Shown one piece after another: positions 10,878-23,800 of a stretch of DNA of 64,000 nucleotides; position 1 is the stretch's first letter, and every line of letters begins with the position of its first letter. The stretch is from the NCBI RefSeq assembly GCF_018873765.1, contig NC_057926.1, positions 46,987,043 to 47,051,042 on the forward strand, read 5' to 3'. The notes beneath the pieces were generated by a model. It had not been told where the DNA came from. It was given only the letters and a program-made list of their open reading frames with translations, and ran no database searches. This DNA comes from Telopea speciosissima (Eukaryota > Streptophyta > Magnoliopsida > Proteales > Proteaceae). Both the position numbers and the translations under genes were made by a program.

Positions 10878-11071
10878 AAGAGTGGGTGCAAGACGTGTTT
10901 TTAGAGATTACCAGGGGAAGGTTCTATGTGCATTCAATGAGTATCTATGAGTGAAAACAAAATTTGATACAAATTTTCCGTGTTAATTAGAGGATTGTAG
11001 TACGTCAAGGATATAAGATTCTCTGACATCTGGATTAAGTATGGATTTTTGCGGCAATCTTAGTGGAAGGT

Positions 11072-11790
11072 TTTTTTTTTTTTTTTTTTTTTGATGGGTA
11101 ATATCAATTTTTTTTGCCAAAGAAAAAGGAAAAACAATTTACAAAGACAAAGGGGATACTCCCTAAGCCACTCGAAGATAGACCTTACAAGAGGTATTGA
11201 ACCCCAAGACAAGAAAAACACCTCCAAGGGAACAAAAAAAGACCCATAATGATCCAAAACAAGGAGAGCCCCAAGAGGGGACAAGCCAAATAACTATAGG
11301 GAGTGAGAGACTATCTTGATACTATCTTGAGGATCAAATTGGCTGAATAGCCCATTTCTGTTCAAGGTATTGATTCCTAGGGGTATTGGGCCCCTTGAGA
11401 ATGATAGTCTGACAATGTTCCTCCATATCCGAGCGAATGTTTTTAACAATGATTAGACTAGTACTAGTCTTATTCCGAAAGATACAAAAATTCATTTTCT
11501 TCCAAATGTAATCTATAGTACGGCAAAATGCTAGCTTGGCAATGCAACCTATAAGATCTCCCATGAAATAGCTCTCCATCCACTTAGCCTACTCCAATTC
11601 TAGACTAGTCCCAGGCACCTCGAAGGGTAGCATAACCTAAGAATCACTCTCCATATTTGGGAGGTAAATGGGCATTCAAAGAATAGATGGTCTCTAGTTT
11701 CCAATCCCGCCCACAAAAACAACCAAAATGATCCCTAACCCAATGAGTTCCACTGAAGTAGCAGGACCTTGACTCAGGAATCTAATCCTA
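11072..11790 (-). pseudogene. LINE 3' end, inserted antisense
   Basis: Begins with a poly-T tract (11072-11092), which is the poly-A tail on the minus strand. Reading right to left, the minus strand gives a zinc-knuckle remnant (ETRDHLFFECPFTSQ at about 11660-11700), then AKLAFCRTIDYIWKKMNF and a 3' UTR. This is the last part of a different LINE copy, inserted opposite to the host LINE fragment in the copy-B unit. Confidence 0.7.
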
Positions 11791-11794
11791 TTAA

Positions 11795-11958
11795 AGGGCG
11801 TACCCAGTGCACGAAGCTCCCGCCATTGTGGGATCTAGGGAGGGTCATAATGTACACAGCTTTAACCCTGCTTTCATGAAAAGGCTGTTTCCAGACTTGA
11901 ACCCATGATCACTTGGTCACAATGGAGCAACCTTACCACTGCACCAAGGCCCACTCTT
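11795..11958 (-). mobile_element. Au-type SINE
   Basis: On the minus strand it carries the Au SINE order: ggtgcagtggtaaggttgct (A box), tgaccaagtgatcatgggtt (B box), then ggctgtt, the tcataatgtac-type block in reverse, and the conserved terminal block ending in cactgggtacgccct. It is about 160 bp and diverged. It is nested beside the antisense LINE end. Confidence 0.8.
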
Positions 11959-12099
11959 AGGGAATCTAATCCTATCGTGGATTTTTTTATTGAATGAAAC
12001 TGCAAAATCTGGAATATCAGATTTAGTTTATGATATTCCTTTCCATGTAAAGGATGAGATCAGAAGAGATACTTTAGGAATGCCCAAATATCGTTTTGC

Positions 12100-12395
12100 T
12101 ATTTAGATTTTAGTCTTTTGTGGTTGGTCGGGTCCTGTTGGTGGTAGTGCCGAAGGTGGGGTCCAGCCTTCCCTCTTTTGTTCTTGTATTACCCGAGTAT
12201 GCCACGCTTATTCTTTGTAGTATATTTTCTACTTTTAATACATTCTTTTCTAATCTTTACCCCAAAATTTTTTTTTTTTTTTTTTTATTTAAAAAGAAGA
12301 ACAAAAAAAAAGAAACAGAAGGGAATTAGTTGGCTAAAGAATTTCTTAATTTTCAAACAATGAGTTTTTAGTTAAAATAACAAAGAGGGAAAACT
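12100..12395 (+). mobile_element. LINE tail or retroposed insert with A-rich end
   Basis: After MPKYRF the LINE-like sequence runs into a 3' UTR-like stretch (tttgtggttggtcgg...) and an AT-run around 12265-12320. This segment is missing from the copy-A duplicate, where 5105 joins directly to the sequence matching 12400. It may be the LINE 3' end retained only here, or a later insert. Confidence 0.4.
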
Positions 12396-12632
12396 TAATT
12401 TGTTGTCACCAAATGCATTGCAACCATCATGATTCATGACAACTAATTCTGCCATGTGGGAAAATTATGTGATAAATCCAACCATTGGATAAACAACCAT
12501 TTCTTCGGCTCTTCCCAAATATTTTGGGTAGAGTCAAGATGGGCTCTCTCAAGCTCTTGGCCACAAAATCATTGATTGGTTCCTTTCCCTCCATGGGTAC
12601 ATGAGGTCTCTGATAAAGGCATACCAAATCCA

Positions 12633-12780
12633 GCGCGGATGCTGTCCTTGTACAAGTACCGTCCAAGGTCTTCTAGGATCACTCACATGTAATCCACTGT
12701 GAGATCCACAAGAGAAGTGGATTCCATGTGAGTGGCCCTGGAAAGACCTTGGACGGTACTTGTACAAGGATAGGATCCGG
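12633..12780. mobile_element. hairpin MITE H8
   Basis: Very regular palindrome: tccttgtacaagtaccgtcc and ggacggtacttgtacaagga, with arms continuing through cactcacatg/catgtgagtg. The termini ggatgctgt and, inverted, ggatcctat. It lies in the copy-B 5' flank and is not in copy A at the matching place. Confidence 0.75.
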
Positions 12781-13090
12781 TCTCGATCAAATCAACCCAA
12801 CATGTGGCAGAAAATACAACACCGTTATGAAAGCTCTCCAATTGTCATTGATGATGAAAATTCTCTTCTAAATCAATAAGACAATTAAGGAATTTTCTTT
12901 CTAGATATAAAGTTTGACATGCATTCATATACGATAGACATGACCCATGCTTGCTTGACCCTGAGCACCAATTCATGCAAGAAGCATGGCGGCTAAGACA
13001 ATATCACTAGAAATGTGGTTCTTAATTTGTGGCACAAGCACATAAAATAAGAGAGCAGCGTGCAGGTGATCAAGCTAATCTTCTGTCCAC

Positions 13091-13100
13091 TATATATATA
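13091..13100 (+). promoter_or_regulatory. TATA box of aldo-keto reductase copy B
   Basis: The run TATATATATA lies 81 bases upstream of the copy-B ATG, a normal plant spacing. Copy A keeps a similar run (5792-5800), but only 43 bases from its ATG because of a deletion. Confidence 0.5.
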
Positions 13101-13180
13101 GATGATTTAACACAAACGTTTGTTCAAACAAGAGAGTGCTTCCATCTTCCAAAACAATCAATCTCAAACACTCACCAGTC

Positions 13181-14473
13181 ATGGAGAAAGCAGCAGAAGT
13201 TATCCCAGAGGTAGTCTTGAACTCTGGACATAAAATGCCATTAATAGGTTTGGGGACAGCAGGTTTCCCTGTCCCTCCAAATCTCATTTCTCATATTGTT
13301 GAAGCCATTGAAGTCGGTTATCGACATATCGATACTGCTTCTATCTACGGGACCGAAGAGTCTGTCGGCCAAGCCATAGCCCAAGCACTCGAGAAAGGCC
13401 TAATAAAAAGCCGTAGCGATGTTTTCGTTACTTCAAAGTTATGGTGTATAGATGCAGACCATGATCTTGTCCTTCCAGCACTCAAGGAAACACTCAAGTT
13501 AGTTTCTTTAATTATTAATCTTCTAAACATATTTTCACTATACAATCTATGATATTTTAAATAGAATTTGATTTATTTTGTTATAGGAAACTTGGGTTAG
13601 ATTATGTGGATCTCTATTTGGTGCACTGGCCTGTAAAGTTGAAACAAGGAGCAGGCTTCCCTCCTCAAAAGGAGGACATTCTTCAATTTGATATGAAAGG
13701 GACTTGGGAAGCCATGGAAGAGTGTTGCAGGCTTGGGTTAGCAAAGTCTATTGGTGTTAGCAACTTCTCCTGCAAGAAACTCTCCCAACTTCTTACTTTT
13801 GCCACCATCCCTCCCGCCGTGAATCAGGTATATATAAGGAGAGGGTGCCGAAGGACCTATGTGGAATTATTACTTCTGCCTTTTGCGTGGAACCCCAACA
13901 GATATGAGAGATGGTTTTGAGCTCAAAATAGTATCTGTAATGATTTGGTGACTAATTGAAATTTGAAATTTGAAATTTGGGACTTTAGGTGGAAATGAAT
14001 CCTACATGGCAGCAGAGGAAGCTGAAGGAGTTCTGTAATGAGAAAGGGATCCATGTCAGTGCTTGGTCTCCTCTTGCCGCATATGGAACTTACTGGGGTT
14101 CAACTTCAATAATGGAGAATCCAATTCTCAAAGATATTGCCATGGCTAAGGGGAAAACTATTGCACAGGTATTAAACCATACTAACATGTTGAAGCTCTG
14201 CAATGAAATTTGTGCTTTTATAATTAAACATCAGTACTGTTTTGACAGATCTCACTGGGATGGATATATCAGCAAGGATCAAGTCCAATTGTGAAGAGCA
14301 TCAACAAGGATAGGATGAAAGGAAACCTCCAAATATTTGATTGGGAATTTACCCAGGAAGAAATGGATAAGATAAGCCAGATTCCACAGAAAAAGGGATC
14401 TCCAGGAGAAATTTTTGTCTCACCAAATGGACCTTACAAGTCTTTGGAGGAACTTTGGGATGGGGAGATCTAA
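13181..14473 (+). CDS. aldo-keto reductase copy B (AKR4, codeinone-reductase-like)
   Basis: NADPH-dependent cytosolic aldo-keto reductase of the plant AKR4 group that includes codeinone, chalcone-linked and methylecgonone reductases. Exons 13181-13497, 13587-13827, 13989-14168 and 14249-14473 join in frame to 320 residues with GT..AG borders throughout. The (beta/alpha)8 signature [15 protein letters not shown] supplies D51 and Y56; TSKLW supplies K86; LVHWP supplies H119. The aromatic VSAWSPLA motif (W212) and the NADPH 2'-phosphate motif VKSINKDRM are present. One oddity is G250 (GGA, 14258-14260) in the ISL-G-W motif, where copies A and C, and AKRs generally, have Arg. The substrate cannot be predicted; alkaloid, flavonoid or general carbonyl reduction are all possible. 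It is the only full-length open copy of the A/B pair. Confidence 0.88.
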
Positions 14474-14804
14474 CCCCTTTAGATTTGCTACTACTAGTCA
14501 CAAGGGAATTTGATGATCATTAATGATGAATAAAGCATAAAAAAAATTCTATATTTTTTTTATTCAGATATTCTCCATATAACTATTGTGTAATCTGATC
14601 ATATTAAGGGACATAATGCCACTTCTCATGCCTCTCCTTCTCTCTCTGTCAAATTCATGCCTCTTTACACATGCGAAGAAGAGGAATTGGTGATAAAATC
14701 AGACAGTTTTATCTTTCCAAAATTTCCTCCCCCTCTGTAATTTTTTTACATTTTAAGTCACCAAAAGAATATATTTAAATAATATAAAAATGATGTACAG
14801 ACCC

Positions 14805-14960
14805 CATGCAACGATAAAGGTTGCTCTATTGTGACCAAGTGGCCACGGGTTTGAGTATGGAAATAGTCTCTCTGCAAAAACAAAGGTAAGGCTACGTACA
14901 TTATGACCCTCCCCAGACCCCCCCTAATAGCGGGAGCCTCGTGCACTGGGTACGCTCATT
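14805..14960 (+). mobile_element. Au-type SINE
   Basis: The plus strand reads tgcaacgataaaggttgctc (A box), gtgaccaagtggccacgggtt (B box), then ctctctgcaaaaac, aaggctacgtacattatgac and gcctcgtgcactgggtacgc, the Au SINE consensus order. It lies between copies B and C. Confidence 0.85.
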
Positions 14961-15289
14961 AGCTACCTCCCCTACTCATTTTAATCTTAAATTATACCAA
15001 ACAGATGCTTCTCTGATCCTCTTTATCACATTGGCCTAACCCATGTATTGTAATATAACAAGTAGTGAAGTGTTGTACTTCACTAGGTATAGTGATGGAG
15101 AAGAAAACCCTATTTTTTTAAGTACAAGTTGATGTCAGAAAAATGGTGATCAACTCCAAATTGAAGTCAACAACTACTTGAGACATTAAATGCAATACAC
15201 TAAATACCAGACCCAGTGAGACTCTTTAACACTTCCATCTTCCTCAACTCTCAAAATCCTGAAAACAGTGAAATCAATTACCAAACAGA

Positions 15290-16504
15290 ATGCCAAACAG
15301 AATGCCAGTGATAACCTTTGGAACAGCCTGCAGTCCAATCCCCCCACCAGACTTTCTCATTTCAACTTTCATGGATGCCATCAAGGTCGGTTACAGACAC
15401 TTTGACACTGCTTCAATCTACGACACTGAAGAGCCCTTAGGCCAAGCCATTGCTCAAGCCCTCCAGCAAGGCCTGATCAAGAACCGCGAAGAAGTTTTTG
15501 TTACTTCAAAACTGTGGTGCTCTGATGGACACCCTAATCTTGTTCTTCCAGCACTCAAGAAAGCACTCAAGTTACTATCCCTTACTGAAATTTTAGCTAT
15601 CAGTATAAATGCTTGAAATGTCCAAAATTTTTGCATATACTTAGTAGGAATTGTTTGTTTCATGTTTTGATAGGAAACTTGGGCTAGACTATGTGGATCT
15701 CTATCTGATACATTGGCCAGTGAGATTGAAAGAAGAATCTAGCTTCTATTTCAAGAAGGAAGATCTACTTCCATTTGATATGAGAGGGACATGGGAAGCC
15801 ATGGAAGAGTGCTCTAGACTGGGTTTAGCAAAGTCAATTGGGGTCAGCAACTTTTCCATCAAGAAGCTCTCCCAACTTTTAGCTCATGCAACTATCCCTC
15901 CTGCAGTGAATCAGGTATGTAACTAATACCCACCAAGATTTTGACCTGAAATCATCTGTTGATGATAGTGATGATGAGAAGGTTGAAATTGCATCAGGTA
16001 CAAATGAATCCTTCATGGAAACAGACAAAGCTGAGGAAGTTCTGCTCTGAGAATGGGATTCAAGTGAATGCAGGGTCTTCTTTGGGAGCAACTGGGACTT
16101 TTTGGGGTTCCTGTGTAATCATGAAGAGTCCAATCCTCCAAGATATTGCCAAGGCAAAGGGGAAGAGCGTTGCACAGGTATTAAAAACCTCCCAACACTT
16201 AAAAACAGAGTTATATGTAGTGAAGGCTGTTTATTAGCACTGTGTACAGTTTTTTCTAGTTTGAGAAGAGCTCTGTGTGCAGATTTCACTGAGGTGGATA
16301 TATGAACAAGGAGCGACTCCAATTGTGAAGAGTTTCAACAAGGAAAGGATGATAGAAAACCTCCAAATCTTCAACTGGGAACTTAGTAATGAAGAACTTG
16401 ATAAGATTAACCAAATCCCACAATGCAGGGGATTTACAGGAGAAGTGTTTATATCACCACAAGGGCCTTACAGGTCAATTGAAGAACTCTGGGATGAGCT
16501 CTAA
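15290..16504 (+). CDS. aldo-keto reductase copy C, short N-terminus and altered cofactor pocket
   Basis: Third AKR4-type gene, clearly older than the A/B pair. Exons 15290-15570, 15674-15914, 15998-16177 and 16283-16504 join in frame to 307 residues. The catalytic tetrad is kept: D39, Y44, K74, H107 ([25 protein letters not shown]). The usual N-terminal beta hairpin (about 12 residues) is missing; the start lies in a 12-bp tandem duplication (ccaaacagaatg twice), with an in-frame stop 7 codons upstream. The motif that reads VSAWSPLA in copy B is VNAGSSLG, so the aromatic residue expected to stack on nicotinamide is Gly200 (16073-16075). The exon 1 donor is GTTACT, weaker than GTTAGT in A and B. 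It may be a diverged enzyme or an early-stage pseudogene with an open frame. Confidence 0.8.
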
Positions 16505-18160
16505 AATCTTGCATCTCCATTTGGGAATTTCACCACACAAACAAGTATGGATCTTGCTAAAACAGTATTCAGTGGTAATGAAGACCAGAAACTACTCATG
16601 TTGTTCAATTCCTCTCTCCCCCACCCCCCCTCTGCCCCCTTTCTTCTTGAAATCTTGTTCGCAAGTTAACTAAGTAGTAAATGTTTCTTCTTCTGAAATT
16701 TTCAAATTCCCTCTTACATTCAGAAGTAAAAATGGTTTGATTGACAAAGTTACTTGTTTTTTTGCCGTATTATTCGGGAGGACAAAGCTGGACTTCCAGT
16801 TTTTCGTATGTAATTTTGATTTTTAGTTTCTGTGATGGAAAAGGGTGAGGTGATTTGGTTTCGAGTAGAGAGTGGTTTTTTCTCCATGGGTTGGGGTAAG
16901 GCGGGTTGTCCCCCTTGTTCTTATTGATTTTATATCTTAGTAACATTTAGGGGCTTCCTTGGATCCCAGATAATATTCGGGTTAAAACAACTAAGGTAGT
17001 TGTTGGGTAAATCTCATCATCCTCAGGAGGGGTCATTGCAGTCACCTAATTAAGGAGGTGGTAATTCAGGTTAATAAAGATAAGTTGCTTGTAAGGAAGA
17101 GTACTGTGTTCTTATTCCATTTGAGTGTCTTCTCAATTGTAAGACAGTAGCACCTTCAGTTCCAGGCTATTCTTTCAGCTCCAACTTTTGATACTTGGGG
17201 AGCTTTCAAAACAATAGCACATGTATGTCTATAAAATACTGTAAACACTACTACTAAAACTTGTTGACCAGCTAAGTTTGCATGTCTTCAAGGGTAAGAC
17301 AGTCATTCTGGGTCAAATGGTCAAACCCATTGGACTAGCTTATTCCCTGAATGATGCATAGACCTCCAAATAGCCTTTAGAAATTTGAAGGGGCACCTGT
17401 TCAAAAGGCCTTAGGTATGTCTCTTTTTTTTTTTTGTGGGGTTAGGGGGGTGGGGAGGGGTGTAGGAGTGGTGGGCACTCAGGTCTATGTGGTCCACTCT
17501 GGATCTTAAGGGCATCTAATTCCAATGTGCTCTCTCTCTCTCTCTCTCTCTAAAATAAAAAAATACAAAAAACAGCACATATGAATAATCAAATTAGAAA
17601 AACTATCCACTTAAGTCCATAAATCCAGTGGGGCTTCCAAATCATAGTCAACCATTTTAGGGTATCCACTGGGCCAAAACTTGCCCAAGAGAGAAGTGGG
17701 GACCATTCATAGGCTAAACTACCAATGATTTCTTTCTTTTCTGTTTTTTAAGTTTCTTTTAAGCCCCTTAAGACCTAAACTTGACACTCATTGGTTAGGA
17801 ACCATGAGACTCATGTGAGCTATTGCAGGGTAGGAATTGCTGCCAACCACTAAGTCAAGAGGAACATGGTTGGCACTTTGAAACTGCAGAGGAAAACTGG
17901 GACCAGTTCCAGCCTGCACGGGGTGTTATAATAACACTGGGAAGTCCAGGCTGAAGGGAAGGCTTCTATGCACATGCAACATTGTATCCTCTAAATCAGA
18001 GACCGTATCTCTGACTTTGGGATCCACATGTAAGAATCTCATATTTCCATACATGCCCTACCCCAAAAACTGGAAGCCCTAGGTATGGCAGCTGAACTTT
18101 AAAACAAGAAATCCAAATTAAATTAAGTATTTTACCAGCTAAGCTCATTTGGAGTAGAAG
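16505..18160. other. intergenic, no gene seen
   Basis: 3' flank of copy C and non-coding sequence. It contains a T-run at 17425-17436, a G-rich stretch (17437-17475) and a (ct)n microsatellite at 17529-17551. No homology to known genes was recognised on either strand. Confidence 0.5.
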
Positions 18161-18375
18161 AACCCCAAGGGTGTAGCTTAGTTGGCAAGGGAGCGTGCCT
18201 AAACCAACATACGTCCTGAGTTCAACTCCCCTACCCCCTTGGGGCCAGCCCCGCGGCTTCTATGGTTCCCATAGGATCCAGTGCTGACCCGGTGTGCATG
18301 TGTAGAGGTGTATGTGCGTTCCCGGGGACCAATCAGGCCAAAGGTCCGGACACCCTGTTAACCCCCCAAAATTTT
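18161..18375 (+). mobile_element. tRNA-derived SINE, second family
   Basis: The head tgtagcttagttggcaaggg is an A box and gtcctgagttcaactcccc a B box. A cccttggggccag body follows, and the element ends after aaccccccaaaatttttttt. Imperfect flanking repeats (tttggagtagaag on the left, tttggagtggatg on the right) fit retroposition. It shares the ccttggggcca block with the minus-strand SINE at 3590. Confidence 0.65.
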
Positions 18376-20856
18376 TTTTGGAGTGGATGGACATTTGGGT
18401 CCTTGATCCAAGAGTAACAGATTCTATAATAGGCATTATCATCCAGCATTTGATTCATCCTGTCATCTTCCCTAATTTGCCCTGTACTTTTGATGGGGAT
18501 ATCTTCGAGAGTGAAACTTCCAGAACTATACCATCCAATACCCAGCTTCTATTTGGTTCTGAAAGAAGATCTAGAAATATTTGTAAGGTTATACAAACCT
18601 TTAAAACTTTTTTTGTAGCGTTTCTAACTACCACCAGCAACAGAGATAAACAGGTACAGTGTATCCTACGGAAGAGCTGAAGGCTAGAAAGAACATATAA
18701 CATGACAGTTGCAGATGAATGGGTACCATTGTAGAAATTTAGGGGCATTGCAATAAACAGTTTTTATGGAGGTGTATGTCAAGCAACAATGAAATGATTG
18801 AATTTAGCAGTGATGAGGATGATGAAATGTAAAAGTGGCTAGACCAGGAAGTACAGAACAAAAAATGAATATATTTGAGGAATCTTTGTGGTTTCACCAA
18901 TAAGTGACAAGATAGTTACATTAGGAAAAAGTTATTAAGACAAAGGACAAAATTGATTAAGAAGGTTCTGCCATGTGCAACAAAGACCAACAAATACAGC
19001 TATTAGGAGCTATAAAGGTTCATTTGGAATGCTGGAGTTGCAAAAATGACAAGGAAAAGTCTGAAGATGAACAGGGTATGTGTGTTTTGAGGAAAAAACA
19101 TGTCTTCAGTGTGGAATCACAAAAAGGATTCATTCAGCTAAATCCAATTAGTTGGGATGACGCTGACTTGAGTTAAGCTGATGGCTTGATCAAAAGGCAG
19201 TAACTGACACAGAATAAGAGTCAAAAAAACAATAGCTTAGCCACAATGCCACATTCAATTTTACCTCAGCCGAAGTTGCATTTGAACAAGTGACCTTATA
19301 TCTGCCATGAGAGAAAAAACCTACATGGTGACCTATCTCACACAAGGTTTCCAAGGAAAAACAAAAAAAAATATACCGAGTGAAACCCATTATCAGTTTC
19401 TCTATATTCAAAATCAATATGGGGACTAATGAATTTAATAGTTCCAAATCAACAATTCACTCAAAAATTAACTTGTGCGAGTCTACATTAACGTGTAGGC
19501 AAATACATTCAAGTAGTCTGAATAGCTGAGCTAAGGACATTCTCTGAAAAATTTCCTTTGACCAGCTTTATCTGATGTTCATATTTACATCCATATAAAT
19601 ATCCTCAAATATAGTACAGATATTTTGGAGGTTTCAGCTAGCCATTTGAGTGCAAGTGTAGACATTAATCAACCGATATTATTCACTTTGTTAACTTGCA
19701 AAGCCTGCAAAAGATAAGAACTTTCGTGATCAAAGATAAGAATCTATGAAACTATTAATTGCAACAGAAATTCATGAACCTATGAGGATATATTTTGACG
19801 GAACACAACTTCATTATAAAGAAATGATAACTACATACGTTCAACTAAAGAACAAAGACAAGGAGGATATAATGTATCCAAAGAAGATATTCTTAGATTT
19901 CAAAACCCTTCAAATGTTAATATAGCCAAAGAAAATGCTTCTCAATTCCAGAGCCAGGTTGGAATTCATTACCAGTATAAAGTTGGAGGTTAAATTGGAG
20001 TACAAGACAACACCATTGTTCATATCCATATAATAGGCCAGTAAGTGATGTAATAAAGACACATTGTTGAAACAGAATTGTGTTTAATGAAGGTTTCAAC
20101 GTGAACAGGTATAAAAGATCCATCCCATATTCTTTTTTTTTTCATTCCTTTTCTTCTTGACAAGTAAAATAATAGGATCAAACTGGAAAAATCCAGCCTC
20201 CTCTTAAAGAAAAGGGGGGTTAAAAAATCACAAAGCCTACTAAACTGTATAAAGCCACTCGAAAGAGATATACAAGTGAAAGTGCAAATTTAAAAGTTCA
20301 CGAAGTAACTCCCAATAATTCAACTATTTAAACAAAATATCATCCATTGACATAGGCCAAGAGCAACGTAAAACCTACCCAAGAACAAGCTTGCTGGACT
20401 TTCCAGACAGCAGGACCATTGATACTTGATCCCAAAGACATGAGGATCTTAACAATATCAGATTAAACAAAGATTAAATCCAACATACTAGACCAAACAA
20501 GTAATTCAACAAGCTATAAGCCAAATTGGTATATGAAGTATTAAGGAAGATATGACCCAGTCACTTGACTCAACCATGGGTATTTGCTGCAAGTTTCTTT
20601 TCCCCTATTCTAAATTCAAATTAGTATATTCTCAAGTTGTGATGACAACAATTTAGTGCTATATTAAGATATGCAGAATGTAATCAGAATGATTGCCATG
20701 AAGCTAGATGATCGATAAACAAAACATAGGTGAAAAAAGTACCTTTGTTATCAATGCAGAGCAGAATAAGAACCAGTAGGAGTTGCCAACCATCCGCTTA
20801 AAGAACAAAATAGTGCAAACTTTCGAGGAAACTAAACTGATAGGTCGTCATCAGTT
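18376..20856. other. intergenic or 3' region of the YaaW-like gene
   Basis: About 2.5 kb downstream of the stop codon at 20857 (gene on the minus strand). The 3' UTR must be here. A weak RTE-tail-like piece (agttgggatgacgctgacttg) occurs at about 19150. No ORF with recognisable homology. Confidence 0.4.
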
Positions 20857-23800
20857 TTACACCTTATAAGTGCGAGTGATGCGGATCTGTGTAAACAGTA
20901 AAGATGTAATAGTGTCTATAAGAAAAGATATATAGAGTTAATCAAACCCAAATGTCAAGTCCTGACTATCTTCTGGAGCCCAACTAACCATTGGGTGGCA
21001 TCAAGGAGCTACAATCGATAAAAAATTTCCATTCATTATTTTTGTATGAGAATATCAATATACTCAAAAAGTTAATGGGCTCAGGTTCGATTTTTCTGAG
21101 CTGATTACCATTCTTCAATAGAGACCCGAGACCACCAACATGAATAAGCCCACAGCCAAAACATAAAGGGCGTACCCAATGCACGAGGATCCCGCCACTG
21201 CGGGGTCTGGGGAGGGTCATAATGTACGCAGCCTTACCCTGCTTTCACAGAGGCTATTTCCAGACTCAAACCCGTGACCACTTGGTCACAATGGAGCAAC
21301 CTTACCGTTGCACCAAGGTCCACAGCCAAAACATGATGACCATAAATCTAATGGATGGACCAAAGGACACTTTTTGGCTTGGATTCATGCTACATTTGAC
21401 AGATTATAGAACATAAATCAAGCTAAACATCCACCAACAAAGGGCACCTACAGAACAACCCTTCCATAGGCCATTAGGTCCTCTCATGAACAAGTTACCT
21501 GTGCAAATGCATAAATTGCACGAAGAATTCTAGCATAATCAGTTCCAAGCATTTGGATAACAACGTCTGCCAGAAATGTTCCCCACAGCCTGCTCACAAC
21601 ACCCAAGGAAAAGTTTTGGTCATGTTTGATGAAAAATAAACTTCCGAAAATTAAAAGAAAATATACAATGAGAAAATAAGACATTCACCAAAATAAGTAA
21701 GAATCAAGAAACAAAGTAAAACCATGGCTAGAAACATAATAACTCCGAGTACAAAAGCCACCGAACAGGATAAAAGCACCTAAGACCAGGCCACAAAAAC
21801 CAGAGGCAACCCCGACACTGCCAACCAAACTATAAAAAAAAGAAATCTTCCATATATGAAACTAAAGAATAAAAAGATATCCAAAGGACCAAAGCAGTAT
21901 TTGGATATTCTGGCAGTAAGATTAAGACATTATAGCTGCTTTTCTATATCAATGACATGTTGACGTTTAAAACATTACAAAGCATTGCCAACAAAAAAAT
22001 TTTGAGCCAAATAAATTAATTACTTTCTTACAACCACAAGAATCCCCATATAAAATTAATAAACATATTTAGTGTCCATTAACACTCAACCCATGTTTTT
22101 AATGACCATTTGAGCATGAAAGCTTACATCTCTTCACTCATAAAAAGAATCAAAGATTAGATTTTCACAGTAAGAAGTTACATATTAATTCATAAAAATA
22201 GCAATGGAGTAGAAGAGCCTCTACATTGGTCCAAGTAGCATCATCATGCTTCTAAGCCCCAGATATCTGGAAGCAGCTCCTGCAAAACCCTGACAACAGT
22301 AAACAGTAAGAAATTTGTTTTAGTCTACAGCAACAAAACTATTAAGCAGTCTGAAGGAGTAGAACTAATATTGACTATCTACCAAACAGTCAAATTTTTA
22401 TGTAACTTGCTTTTATCACCATGAGCTGATGGCAAAGAATTATATCAAATTTATTGCTGTAAAATCAGTTTTTAATTTTTATAATAAAAATTGGATTTTG
22501 ATATAAATAAAGGAAGAGGTTTTCCTGGATGGCACATCCACCATGTAATCTATGAACGGACACCTAGTTGTGCCACATGGCATGTCAAACGGGGCTGAAG
22601 TTTTTTGAACAGATTGACCCCAAAGTCTCCTGCTCACATGTCAAGTTTCAGCCCAAATGGAGTAGGCCAAATGGAAAAACAAAGCAGCGAAGACTTGGGA
22701 CTATTGAGAGGGTGACCGGCAATGCTTGAACTACCAAGAGGGTGCATGTGAATACATGGTAGGGTATGTGATTGAATTTGAGTCTGAAATTTGACATGTG
22801 GACAATCCAGACTATTCTCTCGATTTCCAACAGTTGGAATTGCCACATCACCCTTTCAAATGGCACAACTAGGTGTGCAGTCCATAGATTCATAGTGGAT
22901 GGACCATCCAGGAAACATTTATCATAAATAATATTCTAAAAAGTATTGCTTTTATTAGAAAAACTGAAAACAAATAATGTTATGACTACAAGAATGCAAT
23001 GGTTAGATATAGAGTTTTTAAACAATAAATATTAAGAAAAAACTAGACTCATAATTTGTTCAATATTTGCCATGAATGTGACTAAAGATGACCCTTCGTG
23101 AATATGAGAAGTACCTTTCACACAAAAACAATTACCAATACATACACTTTTTTTTGGTAAAAATATCAATACTCTAGTTAATGCCAAGTCCTATCCATCA
23201 AACTCCCATGGTTATTGAGTGATTAGTGGACACGGCCTCAAGGATAACCTTGTCAAATGACTTAGAGATGGAAGAAGAGTTTCATTTTAGAATTGAACAT
23301 GGCTGGAGATTTTCTCTTCTTTCTCTTTTATCCTTTCTCCCCTAATTCTCTCCAATCTTTGGACCACTCAACAGAATTTTCTCTCTTGCTTTATCTCCTT
23401 TTCTCTTCTAATCGATAGCCTTCTCTTTCTTCTCATTCTTCTGCCGATTTGTTTTAATTTCAGACACTTGCTTTTAGGAAAGATTTTATCACTTCTCTCT
23501 CACCATACCACCCAGCGACCATCACTTTCTTCTGTATTCCCATCGATTCTCAATTATTTGGGATTTTTATTTTCAGGTTTTAATTCTGAAGTCAGTTGTT
23601 AATACCCTGTAGTTACACCATCTTTAAATTTGGCTGTTAGATCGAAGATCAGATCTGAGCAATCTTAACCATCAGATCTAAATTTTTCATCTTATTTCAT
23701 TAGTGGGCCCATTACCAGACCAATTAGATATGATAGATCCATCTCTCTTCCCCAAAAAAATAGCACTACGGATACATGTAGACACCCATACCAGTGCCAT

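Noticed and set aside
14805-14960. tRNA-like A and B boxes
   Set aside because: Part of SINE heads (also at 3590, 18161, 34341, 46276); no cloverleaf with an acceptor stem, so not annotated as tRNA genes.
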